Source: Nostoc linckia FACHB-104 (GTDB lineage: Bacteria > Cyanobacteriota > Cyanobacteriia > Cyanobacteriales > Nostocaceae). From it: a DNA stretch of 53,231 bases. The stretch is from assembly GCF_014696615.1 (NCBI RefSeq), contig NZ_JACJQJ010000058.1, positions 1 to 53,231 of the forward strand, read 5' to 3'. The translations under genes were made by a program, and so were the position numbers. Position 1 is the first letter of the stretch. Each line of letters starts with the position of its first letter. This document shows positions 46,561 to 53,231 of the stretch, piece by piece. A model generated the notes under the pieces. It did no database searches, was not told where the DNA came from, and saw only the letters and a program-made list of their open reading frames with translations.

Positions 46561-46932
46561 TTAAGCTTCCGCAGATATTACCACTGGCTTGGCGGCTGGG
46601 CGTGGTTTTCGTCGTTCTGACTTGCGCGTTCCACCAGCCATCCCATATTCATCGCTATTTTTGCCATAACGAGAGGCAACATTCAACAGCATATGCTCAG
46701 AATAATTATTTAATACACGTTCTGCATCAACTAACGCCGTCTGAGTCTTTTCTACTAACGTTTTTGCTTGGTTATAAGCAGCTAGCTTCTCTCGCAACTG
46801 CTGAACCATGCCATTATAATTAGCAATTGAAAACTCATTACCAAAATCTAGGTCAGGGTCAATCATCTGTAACCCTTCAATCCGACGTTCAGCTTTGGTT
46901 AATGCCCTGGAATTTCGTTTCTGTTGCCTCAT
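46561..46932 (-). CDS. hypothetical basic helical protein
   Basis: A 123-aa protein, start ATG 46932. The N terminus is basic (MRQQKRNSRALTKAERRIEG). The middle is a coiled-coil-like helix (YNGMVQQLREKLAAYNQAKTLVEKTQTALVDAERVLNNY). A Lys/Arg/Pro-rich tail follows (GGTRKSERRKPRPAAKP). It could bind nucleic acid, but no motif confirms it. It is a stand-alone gene in nifD element cargo. Not recognised; moderately confident it is real because of composition and the clean start. Confidence 0.6.
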   Translation of the reverse strand: MRQQKRNSRALTKAERRIEGLQMIDPDLDFGNEFSIANYNGMVQQLREKLAAYNQAKTLVEKTQTALVDAERVLNNYSEHMLLNVASRYGKNSDEYGMAGGTRKSERRKPRPAAKPVVISAEA

Positions 46933-47160
46933 AAAGTTTTCCTATGCGGACGAATTTCACATAGAGAACCCTGATAATACTTTATACCGAGTTCGCTACC
47001 TATCATCAAAATACGCAATCAGCAGACACATCAGCCTGAGTAAAGCTACAGAAATTTTAGAACCTTGGCATTTGGGAGCAGAAGAATTGCGGTTAAATTT
47101 GCTAAATTTGCTCTCAATATCGAATTTTGAGCATCTTATCCTCGATTTACACCTTCAGAT

Positions 47161-47282
47161 TTTGATTCACGAATTGTGAACTTGCGGCACGAATGGAAAA
47201 CTTGATGCACGAGTTCGTGCACTTGATTCACGAGTTGTAAACTTGATGCACGAGTTCGTGAACCTGATTCACAAGTTGTAAA
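47161..47282. repeat. imperfect ~20-bp tandem repeat with internal palindrome
   Basis: Six units of 20-21 bp of the form ACTTGATGCACGAGTTCGTG, alternating with ACTTGATTCACGAGTTGTAA. Some units contain the palindrome GCACGAGTTCGTGC, so single strands can fold into small stems. The array ends 30 bp before the MITE copy. Confidence 0.75.
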
Positions 47283-47310
47283 TCAGAATTTGCCATAGCG
47301 AAGCGATGTT

Positions 47311-47460
47311 TAAGTAGTTAAACAAAATTAATTACACAATGTCATTGCGAATGGAGCGGAGCGAAATGAAGCAATCACAAGGGTTGGGATTGCTTCTCTT
47401 CGAGACGCTTCGCGAACGCTGCGCTCGCAATGACTGTAATTAATTTTGCGTGGTTACTTA
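47311..47460. repeat. MITE-like repeat, copy 2 (150 bp)
   Basis: The same ends as the copy at 2828-3077: TAAGTAGTTAAAC on the left and GTGGTTACTTA on the right, with inner blocks AATTAATTACACAATGTCATTGCGAATGGAGCG and CGCTCGCAATGACTGTAATTAATTTTGCG. The interior is 100 bp shorter. It has no coding capacity. Two copies differing only in their interior suggest mobilisation by an unlinked transposase. Confidence 0.8.
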
Positions 47461-47628
47461 CCATCAGCTACGCTTACCCCTAAACTTTTCGACTAGATTT
47501 TTTATAGGAGTTTAGCAATGCTAAACCCTCCAACCACGTATTTGGCCCATTATTAAAGTGAAATAGTATGAGAAATGCAATGGTTCATCACAAAGCTATT
47601 CCCAACTTTTATATTTCAAGCGAGTCAT

Positions 47629-48048
47629 TTACTTTCTTCTTAAGCTTACTTCAAAAGCCAAATCAGCACGATAAAAACACACATCAAACTCTGTAAAAAA
47701 ATTCATATGTCCGAGTATCAAAGGTGCTTCTGTTGATTTTGTCCAAGCAAATGCAAGCAAGACAGGAACAAATTCTGCCACTTTAGCTGATATCACTAAT
47801 CCTCGTGCTTCTAGTCGAGCTAAATTTCCACTTAATTGAATGGGGACTATTTGCTCTTCCCAAACTGCTCCTAGTTGAAGACCAATTTCGTAAGGTAAAA
47901 CATTAACACTTGCACCAGTATCTAGCAAACCCATAACTTCGATAGACTGATTTTTATAAATCAGAGTCAATGGTAAATATGGCATTCTGCTAGAAAGGCC
48001 AAGAGAGTTACTACGTTCAATAAAAGGAAATCTTTTACCTTCAATCAT
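47629..48048 (-). CDS. retropepsin-like aspartic protease family protein
   Basis: A 139-aa protein with the aspartyl protease signature LLDTGASVNVLPYEIG (active-site Asp in DTGA) followed by the expected hydrophobic strands (APLILGHMNFFTEFDVCFYRADLAFEV, where ILGHMNF corresponds to the family's 'ILGxD/N' segment). Such single-domain bacterial proteins should dimerise. It overlaps the upstream 86-aa gene by 8 bp, so the pair is one operon. The pair is seen in many cyanobacteria with toxin-antitoxin-like layout, but that reading is inference. Confidence 0.8.
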   Translation of the reverse strand: MIEGKRFPFIERSNSLGLSSRMPYLPLTLIYKNQSIEVMGLLDTGASVNVLPYEIGLQLGAVWEEQIVPIQLSGNLARLEARGLVISAKVAEFVPVLLAFAWTKSTEAPLILGHMNFFTEFDVCFYRADLAFEVSLRRK

Positions 48049-48301
48049 GACCTTCCTGCTTTGCTGCTTTTAGAAGTTCAGATAATGTCTGAGCTGCTTC
48101 ATGCGCTTCATAAGGTGACCATACAACTGCTTCAGTAGATTCCAGTTGTTTTAGCAGCGCCTGTTCCTGCTCTTGATTATCAATAGATTCTAGATTGCAT
48201 CCTTCTTCTTTTGCTACTGCCAGTAGAAGAAAATGCATGAGACGCAATTTGTCTTGATGGGATAGTTTACTAACTGTCTGTAGCACATCATTTAGAAGCA
48301 T
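48041..48301 (-). CDS. small hypothetical protein paired with the retropepsin-like gene
   Basis: An 86-aa acidic helical protein (MLLNDVLQTVSKLSHQDKLRLMHFLLLAVAKEEG... ending AAQTLSELLKAAKQEGHD). It overlaps the retropepsin-like gene by 8 bp, consistent with translational coupling. The N-terminal helix resembles short antitoxin or partner proteins that precede retropepsin-like genes in cyanobacteria. No domain is named. Confidence 0.65.
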   Translation of the reverse strand: MLLNDVLQTVSKLSHQDKLRLMHFLLLAVAKEEGCNLESIDNQEQEQALLKQLESTEAVVWSPYEAHEAAQTLSELLKAAKQEGHD

Positions 48302-48376
48302 ATTGCCAATTATTAATATATAATGGTTGAATTTGCTTTAGCTTAATATTCTATTTTAATTGATTGAACAGCAAAT

Positions 48377-49795
48377 TTAACTCCGCTTATAAACCAACTC
48401 TATTTTCAGCTTCTCAATCTCCAACTTCAACTTTTCATTCTCCACCCGCAACTTTGCATTTTCTTCCCTAATCAACTCAACTTCATCCCGTTTACTCAAA
48501 GCTTGATTAATCGCTAACTTCCGCATATCCAGCGAGAACCAACGCTGATAAGTTTGGGTATGCACTTGTACGCTATGCCCTAAATTATCTGCCGCCGCTT
48601 TAATTGGTATCCCCAAAATATGCGCCCTAATTGCCCAAGCATGACGTAAATCGTAAGGCTTAAAATCTAAGCCAATTTTCCGAAACCACCAGCTAATTCT
48701 CTGCGTTAAAGCTGTAATTTCTGCATGATTATTTTTATCTTTTTTACTAATCGCCGTTGCCAGCATTTCTAAATACTTGGGATTTCTTAAATCAAATTCT
48801 TCAATCCATTCTTTATGTAAAGGTAAGGCTTGTCTTTCCCCTGTCTTACAATCTTTATGAACTTTCCAAGTCAAATCTACATTTTCTTGGCTCAACCACC
48901 AATCAATATCCGGATTAATAAATAATTCTCGTGGACGTAAACCAAAAACTGCTAACATTCCATAAGCCCAGCGCCAAAGTTGCCAGCTATTTTTTACATC
49001 TTGATTGACTTGATTACCTCGACTATGCAAATATTCTTCAAACTTGGCAATTCCTGTGGCTATTTCCCCATCCGTGGGGATGTTGCGAGAATTGCGATCG
49101 GGCATTTTAGAATATTTAGATAAATCAATTTCTATTTTGAATGTCTGACAAAATGCCGCGATCGCTCTAGCTGCATTATATTTAGCCCATTCTTTATCAA
49201 TTTTGTCAATATAACTTATCAAATTTTCAGCCGTGGCAATATCTTGAGAATTAGTAAATCTCTGTGTTCTGGAGAAATAATAAAAAAACGTATGTTCGCT
49301 TTTTGTAGTGCGTTTATGAGTTTTAAAATACTCATCTTCAAACTTGGCGAGTAATTCTCCTATAGTTTTACAATCTTTTTTAATTGCCTCAGTGCCTAAA
49401 TATTTATCATTCCATTCAAAGGTTTTACGGGCAATTAACTTTCCTAACTCATAGGCTTCTTCTTCCGCTGTCTTCAATCCATCTAAGTTGGCGGGAATAT
49501 TCAAGCTAATATTATATTGTTTTCTGCCAGTGCCGTTTTTATCTGTATCGCCTGGTTTAATTGGTAACGTCGCCCGTAATTGTAGACTTCCGTTAGATTC
49601 GCGAATTGTTACCTTTGTCTTTGCAGACTTTAAACGCAGATTCACCTTCTCTAAATCTTGCAGGACTTTTGTTCTCATGTGTTCTCTTTGCTGCTGTGCT
49701 TGCAGACTGGAGCCTAAAAAACTGCCATCGGTAGACGAAACAGGCTCTAAGTCAGCGAAAGCTTGTTGATATTTGTCTTGACCCTGGTTATGCAT
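48377..49795 (-). CDS. xisA: XisA, tyrosine site-specific recombinase of the nifD element
   Basis: A 472-aa recombinase, the same length as Anabaena XisA. Catalytic residues in the C-terminal domain are Arg289 in GLRPRELF, the YDLRHAWAIR box (Tyr381 where most tyrosine recombinases have His, and Arg384), His407 in LGHS and nucleophile Tyr416 (TQTYQRW). A terminal coiled coil (about 437-470, EENAKLRVENEKLKLEIEKLKIELVY) follows. It lies 118 bp inside the right end of the element and reads inward, away from the nifD 3' part, as in Anabaena. It cuts the 11-bp repeats to restore nifD in developing heterocysts. Confidence 0.97.
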   Translation of the reverse strand: MHNQGQDKYQQAFADLEPVSSTDGSFLGSSLQAQQQREHMRTKVLQDLEKVNLRLKSAKTKVTIRESNGSLQLRATLPIKPGDTDKNGTGRKQYNISLNIPANLDGLKTAEEEAYELGKLIARKTFEWNDKYLGTEAIKKDCKTIGELLAKFEDEYFKTHKRTTKSEHTFFYYFSRTQRFTNSQDIATAENLISYIDKIDKEWAKYNAARAIAAFCQTFKIEIDLSKYSKMPDRNSRNIPTDGEIATGIAKFEEYLHSRGNQVNQDVKNSWQLWRWAYGMLAVFGLRPRELFINPDIDWWLSQENVDLTWKVHKDCKTGERQALPLHKEWIEEFDLRNPKYLEMLATAISKKDKNNHAEITALTQRISWWFRKIGLDFKPYDLRHAWAIRAHILGIPIKAAADNLGHSVQVHTQTYQRWFSLDMRKLAINQALSKRDEVELIREENAKLRVENEKLKLEIEKLKIELVYKRS

Positions 49796-49834
49796 CGCGG
49801 TATTTTTAGCCTAGATTTAGCCTAAAAATAAATG

Positions 49835-49865
49835 TGTTCTCCGCGAACAATGTTTAGGAATGACA
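49835..49865 (-). promoter_or_regulatory. two TGT-N9-ACA motifs upstream of xisA
   Basis: TGTTCTCCGCGAACA (49835-49849, a near-perfect palindrome) and TGTTTAGGAATGACA (49851-49865) lie 40-70 bp upstream of the xisA ATG. The TGT-N9/10-ACA pattern was described for NtcA/BifA (VF1) binding in front of xisA in Anabaena, so NtcA control at this place is likely. Binding itself is inferred. Confidence 0.75.
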
Positions 49866-49913
49866 TTGATTACAGCGAACATTAGGCTACTGAAAGTAAT
49901 TGAACCATAAAAA

Positions 49914-49924
49914 GGATTACTCCG
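49914..49924 (+). repeat. nifD element right recombination site
   Basis: GGATTACTCCG, identical to 32983-32993. Its position sets the element end and the restored frame (TCC|GGC). Confidence 0.97.
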
Positions 49925-50058
49925 GCCCTTATCACGGTTATGACGGATTTGCTATCTTCGCTCGTGATATGGATTTGGCACTCAACAGCCCAACCTGGGG
50001 TCTAATTGGCGCTCCTTGGAGCAAGAAAGCAGGCGCTAAAGCTAAAGCTGCCGTTTAG
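49914..50058 (+). CDS. nifD: nifD 3' part (last 44 codons)
   Basis: Codons GGC CCT TAT CAC GGT TAT GAC GGA... read [44 protein letters not shown] and stop at 50058. This is the conserved NifD C terminus, joined in frame to the 5' part by recombination of the 11-bp sites. Without excision it has no start codon or promoter. It lies 227 bp before nifK. Confidence 0.96.
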
Positions 50059-50086
50059 GGAAATGGAATCGAGAGATTAGAAGGGT

Positions 50087-50107
50087 CCTGGGGCTTAAAA
50101 CCCCAGG
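50087..50107 (+). promoter_or_regulatory. nifD-nifK intergenic hairpin
   Basis: CCTGGGG-CTTAAAA-CCCCAGG, a perfect 7-bp stem with a 7-nt loop, followed by GGGGG and no U-tract. It is an intra-operon stem-loop, probably modulating mRNA stability between nifD and nifK rather than terminating. Confidence 0.65.
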
Positions 50108-50285
50108 GGGGATTTGGGAATCCAAGATTCAAAACTAAAAATTCAAAATAGATAATTTTGGTTTTGCATTTTGAATTTTGAATAATATTCCCACTTCCAA
50201 CCCTTAACTCTCATCACCTACCCCCGCTCGAAATCCTCATCTTTGACCAGTCAGTCACGAATTCAGTCAGCTTGGAGATCCAGAA

Positions 50286-51590
50286 ATGCCTCAGAATCCA
50301 GATAAAATTCAAGATCACGTAGAACTGTTCCACCAACCCGAGTACAAACAGCTTTTCCAAAACAAGAAAGAGTTTGAAAACGGTCACGACCCCGCAGAAG
50401 TAGAACGGGTTGCAGAATGGACAAAAAGCTGGGATTATCGTGAAAAGAACTTCGCTCGTGAAGCGTTGACAGTTAACCCAGCTAAAGGTTGCCAACCTTT
50501 AGGCGCTATGTTCGCTGCTGCTGGCTTTGAAGGTACTCTACCTTTTGTTCAAGGTTCTCAAGGTTGCGTTGCTTACTTCCGTACCCACTTAACCCGTCAC
50601 TACAAAGAACCATTCTCCGGCGTGTCTTCTTCCATGACTGAAGACGCAGCAGTATTCGGTGGTCTGCAAAACATGATTGATGGCTTGGCAAACTCTTACA
50701 AGCTTTACAAGCCCAAGATGATTGCAGTTTGCACCACCTGTATGGCTGAGGTTATTGGTGATGACTTGGGTGCGTTTATTACCAACGCTAAGAACGCAGG
50801 TTCAGTTCCTCAAGATTTTCCTGTACCTTTTGCTCACACTCCTAGCTTTGTTGGTTCCCACATCACTGGTTACGACAACATGATGAAGGGAATTCTGACT
50901 ACCTTAACAGCAGGTAAGAAGAAATCCGCTAGCAATGGCAAAATCAACTTTATCGCTGGTTTTGACACCTATGTAGGCAATTACCGCGAAATCAAGCGTA
51001 TCGCTTCCTTGATGGGCTTAGACTACACCCTGCTTTCAGATAGCAGCGACTATGTAGATTCACCCAATGATGGTGAATTTAATATGTACCCAGGTGGTAC
51101 TAAGTTGGAAGATGCAGCAGATGCAATTAATGCTAAAGCTACAGTTGTTCTGCAAGCTCACTCTACTCCTAAGACCCGTGATTACATCACTAAAGAATGG
51201 AAGCAAGATGTAGTCGTTTCTCGTCCTTGGGGTATCAAGGGTACTGATGAGTTCTTGATGAAACTCAGCGAACTGACTGGTAAACCCATTCCTGAAGAAC
51301 TAGAAATCGAGCGCGGTCGTGCAGTTGACGCAATGACTGACTCTCATGCTTGGCTTCACGGTAAGCGCTTCGCTATCTACGGCGATCCCGATTTGGTTTA
51401 CAGCGTTGTTGGCTTCATGCTGGAAATGGGCGCTGAACCTGTTCACATTGTGGTTCACAACTCCAACGAAGTATTTGAAAAAGAACTGCAAGCATTGCTA
51501 GATTCTAGCCCCTTCGGTAAGGATGCTAAAATCTGGGGTGGTAAAGACTTGTGGCACTTACGTTCACTAATGCGTTTGCTATCAAGATAA
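50286..51590 (+). CDS. nifK: nifK 5' part (nitrogenase MoFe beta), interrupted
   Basis: Native NifK for 429 codons (to about 51572). The P-cluster cysteines Cys69 (AKGCQP), Cys94 (SQGCVAY) and Cys152 (CTTCMAE) are present. After LWHLRSLM the reading changes to RLLSR and stops at 51590, while family members continue with FTEPVDF and about 83 more residues (normal length ~512). The break is abrupt, within an otherwise undamaged gene, and is best explained by a third excision element whose left end is here. No start of a recombinase gene is seen in the remaining window. Confidence 0.95.
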   Translation: MPQNPDKIQDHVELFHQPEYKQLFQNKKEFENGHDPAEVERVAEWTKSWDYREKNFAREALTVNPAKGCQPLGAMFAAAGFEGTLPFVQGSQGCVAYFRTHLTRHYKEPFSGVSSSMTEDAAVFGGLQNMIDGLANSYKLYKPKMIAVCTTCMAEVIGDDLGAFITNAKNAGSVPQDFPVPFAHTPSFVGSHITGYDNMMKGILTTLTAGKKKSASNGKINFIAGFDTYVGNYREIKRIASLMGLDYTLLSDSSDYVDSPNDGEFNMYPGGTKLEDAADAINAKATVVLQAHSTPKTRDYITKEWKQDVVVSRPWGIKGTDEFLMKLSELTGKPIPEELEIERGRAVDAMTDSHAWLHGKRFAIYGDPDLVYSVVGFMLEMGAEPVHIVVHNSNEVFEKELQALLDSSPFGKDAKIWGGKDLWHLRSLMRLLSR

Positions 51591-52087
51591 TTTTAGGGTG
51601 TAGCGACAAATTATTTTGTGTAACTGGGGAAATATGCCACCATAATCAGCTTCTACGCACTTAGATTGTATATTATGCGTTAAAGTTGTCAAGAAAAATT
51701 ATGCTTATGGTGTAAGCGATCGCACTACTTATAATATAGCCGTATCAAGCCTTTGGAGTAGCTCATATAGCAATCTTGTTAATGTAGTAATCTCAGTAAT
51801 AACACACTATACATATAGTTAGATTTTTTCAGAATCAAATTAAATTACGATAAAATTAGAATATAGCCTCAATGGTCAATATCTAAAAGCCATTGAGAAA
51901 AAAGAATTACCTAGTCTCAATTATGAGAGGCTGGTGGATTCTAATTAATGGAGCTACGATTAGCAATTCAATTGGCAGCATCTGTGGTATTGAAGAGTGA
52001 TGAATTAGAAGATTTAGCTAAAACCATTAACAAAACTATTGTTTAACGTAGCTACAGCAAAAAAAACTGCCTTTTTGAGAAAACTGT
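51591..52087. other. nifK element left segment, no supported gene
   Basis: A 32-codon frame at 51948-52046 is too short to support. At 51868-51897 CTCAATGG pairs with CCATTGAG across a 14-nt loop. The stretch is AT-rich. No repeat of the nifK junction sequence is seen. Confidence 0.4.
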
Positions 52088-52480
52088 ATGAATTATTCAT
52101 TGATAGTTAAATCAGGGCTAATACTTATTGCCTTAGCAACAGAGTTGGTGATTGCTTCTGCTGCACGAGCCGATATAAGTGAAACGGTAATTCAAAAGCA
52201 ACAGCAGCTAGAACAACAAAGTCAAAACTTGACAAAACAAACATCTTCTCAAAAAATATGGCAAAACTTTAGGCAGCAGCAAGATGAACAAATGCTCCGC
52301 CAGCAACAACGATTTGAACAATTTAGATTGCAAAATCAACTCAATCCACAACAACCATTTGGACAACGTAGACTCCAAAATCAATTAAGACAGCAACCCT
52401 TTGAACAATTTCAACTAAATCAACAAAGACAGCAAATGGAAACATTGAGACTCCAACAGCAACTGAGACAACAGCAGTAA
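52088..52480 (+). CDS. secreted Gln-rich low-complexity protein
   Basis: A 130-aa protein with a signal peptide (MNYSLIVKSGLILIALATELVIASAARA, cleavage near ARA-DIS). The mature part is 40% or more Gln in QQQ, RLQNQL and FEQF units (LRQQQRFEQFRLQNQL, RRLQNQLRQQPFEQF). This is low complexity with helical or amyloid-like potential; no domain is known. It should be exported to the periplasm or beyond. In the nifK element it is the only visible cargo in the window. Confidence 0.65.
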   Translation: MNYSLIVKSGLILIALATELVIASAARADISETVIQKQQQLEQQSQNLTKQTSSQKIWQNFRQQQDEQMLRQQQRFEQFRLQNQLNPQQPFGQRRLQNQLRQQPFEQFQLNQQRQQMETLRLQQQLRQQQ

Positions 52481-53231
52481 AGGTTGTGTTGCAAAACTGG
52501 GGATGTCAATTCAGTAGGGTGCGTTACGCCGTAGGCTAACTTACCCTACAATTTCAGGGTTTGATGATGATTGAAAATTGCTTATGTGTAGACCTTAGCT
52601 CATTTATATTACTCTCTACTTGCTTAAGCTTCTAGCTAATTATACTGAGTGTTGTGATGAAATACAGAAAAGTGGGATGTTGTCAAAGCTAAAAAAATTA
52701 TTAAAGAGCTACCTAAGCAAAATTAGGTAAAAGTTGGGTAGATCTCCCCTAGCTTTCAGCCAAGAATTGAGCGAAGATAGTTACATAGATAAAAGCGCTG
52801 GCAAAGATTTATAGCTGGCATTTAATAAGTGGTTTATATAGCGAAGCCCTGAATTTATTTCGGGGCTTTGTTAGTTTTAACTATAAGCAATATAGAGGTT
52901 CATCTAAATAAATACCTGACTATTTCAGCCTGAAAATACAAATTATTCTAAGTGGAAAATTAGCCATTAATTGATAAAACTTTACTATTAAGTACTGGTA
53001 ATTTTTTAAATCAAACTATAGGAATCTGATTTGATTTTTGAAAAAATATCAATAATATAGCCCAATACGCTTGGGTTAAGTTCATTAGTGATTGATTTTT
53101 CACTTATTAAAAAAGCCAGAAGAATTGGGGGATTCTCCCCCAAACCCCCGATTGGGTGACGGTTGCGTCCCCCAAACCCCCTCCAAAATTATTGTTCTGT
53201 TTTTTTGTTGAGTAACTAGTACAGAACGGCG
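52481..53231. other. nifK element intergenic segment
   Basis: No protein gene. At 52844-52880 AAGCCC pairs with GGGCTT across a 13-nt loop and is followed by TGTTAGTTTT, a terminator-like end without a visible plus-strand gene. At 53125-53143 TTGGGGGA-TTC-TCCCCCAA is a short perfect hairpin in a common repeat. GGGTGCGTTACGCCG near 52518 is a dispersed repeat fragment. Confidence 0.5.
52844..52880 (+). terminator. orphan terminator-like hairpin
   Basis: AAGCCC/GGGCTT stem with a T-rich tail (TGTTAGTTTT). The nearest plus-strand gene ends 364 bp upstream, so it may end an unannotated RNA. Confidence 0.45.

Larger units (their letters stand above)
46933..47628. other. long intergenic region with tandem repeats and a MITE
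   Basis: There is no supported gene. A 94-aa plus-strand frame (46895-47179) overlaps the promoter side of the neighbouring gene and is not called. The stretch holds a 20-bp tandem repeat array (47161-47282) and the second MITE-like copy (47311-47460). The remaining 170 bp before the retropepsin gene are AT-rich without a recognised signal. Confidence 0.6.
32983..49913. mobile_element. nifD excision element (16,931 bp, XisA type)
   Basis: Bounded by identical 11-bp repeats GGATTACTCCG at 32983-32993 and 49914-49924, the sequence used by XisA in Anabaena sp. PCC 7120. Recombination between them removes 16,931 bp as a circle and leaves nifD in frame. It contains xisA at its right edge, close to the junction as in Anabaena. 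Cargo genes are mostly not recombination-related: redox and stress enzymes, regulators and a sensor kinase. The element also carries the second MITE-like copy. Confidence 0.96.
51573..53231. mobile_element. left end of a nifK excision element (continues past the window)
   Basis: The sequence after nifK codon 429 is unrelated to nifK. In this 1.66 kb lie a hairpin at 51868, a Gln-rich secreted protein and a terminator-like hairpin at 52844. The distal part of nifK and the recombinase must be outside the window. nifK elements are reported in other heterocyst formers, so the interpretation is sound though the far boundary is unseen. Confidence 0.8.

Noticed and set aside
46895-47179. 94-aa plus-strand frame
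   Set aside because: It overlaps the start of the minus-strand hypothetical gene and part of the tandem repeat array.
51948-52046. 32-codon frame in the nifK element
   Set aside because: Too short and without a clear ribosome-binding site; could be a small peptide but not supported.

Overview
The window comes from a filamentous, heterocyst-forming, phycoerythrin-containing cyanobacterium (Nostocales; Nostoc/Tolypothrix-like). The evidence is a complete C-phycoerythrin gene set, ocp/frp and nblA, many HIP1 (GCGATCGC) sites, 7-bp short tandem repeats, and a nifHDK operon interrupted by site-specific excision elements, one of them the classic XisA-type nifD element.

Region 1 (1 to about 30.73 kb) ends inside nifH. 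It begins with a methyltransferase, a YciI-like protein, a DUF4174 protein and a GST, followed by a MITE-like repeat. A phycoerythrin island follows, from cpeR (3.2 kb) to nblA (28.7 kb). On the minus strand lie cpeC-D-E-S-T-R (7.9 to 3.2 kb) and nblA, cpeB-A, cpeY-Z, a methyltransferase, ocp and frp (28.7 to 21.6 kb). On the plus strand lie a GAF/PAS histidine kinase with a CheY-like regulator, a DUF1838 protein, an NblB-like HEAT protein, a CpcS-type lyase, pebA-pebB and cpeF. The island therefore makes the phycoerythrobilin pigment (PebA/B), attaches it (CpeS/T/Y/Z/F), provides subunits (CpeA/B) and rod linkers (CpeC/D/E), controls expression (CpeR, perhaps the kinase pair), quenches excess light (OCP/FRP) and can dismantle the antenna (NblA, perhaps an NblB-like protein).

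Region 2 (29.3 to 31.5 kb) holds a large serine recombinase transcribed away from a nifH gene that lacks its first ~50 codons. The recombinase start lies only ~40 bp from the nifH junction. The nifH 5' part is not in the window. If the locus is colinear, the whole first 30.7 kb, phycoerythrin island included, sits inside a nifH excision element.

Region 3 (31.6 to 50.1 kb) is nifD split by a 16,931-bp element bounded by 11-bp direct repeats GGATTACTCCG (32983 and 49914). XisA (472 aa) is at its right end, with two TGT-N9-ACA sites upstream. Joining the repeats restores a 498-aa NifD in frame. Cargo includes an SDR, a YdeI-like protein, an Old Yellow Enzyme with HxlR regulator, a dienelactone hydrolase with AraC regulator, a CACHE-domain histidine kinase, a retropepsin-like protein and several unknowns.

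Region 4 (50.3 kb to the end) is nifK, native for 429 codons and then cut off after '...LWHLRSLM'. The rest of the window is the start of a third element, with a Gln-rich secreted protein; its far end and recombinase lie outside.

All three nitrogenase structural genes are thus interrupted in this sequence, so nitrogenase can only be made after three independent DNA excisions. No tRNA, rRNA or CRISPR array was seen.
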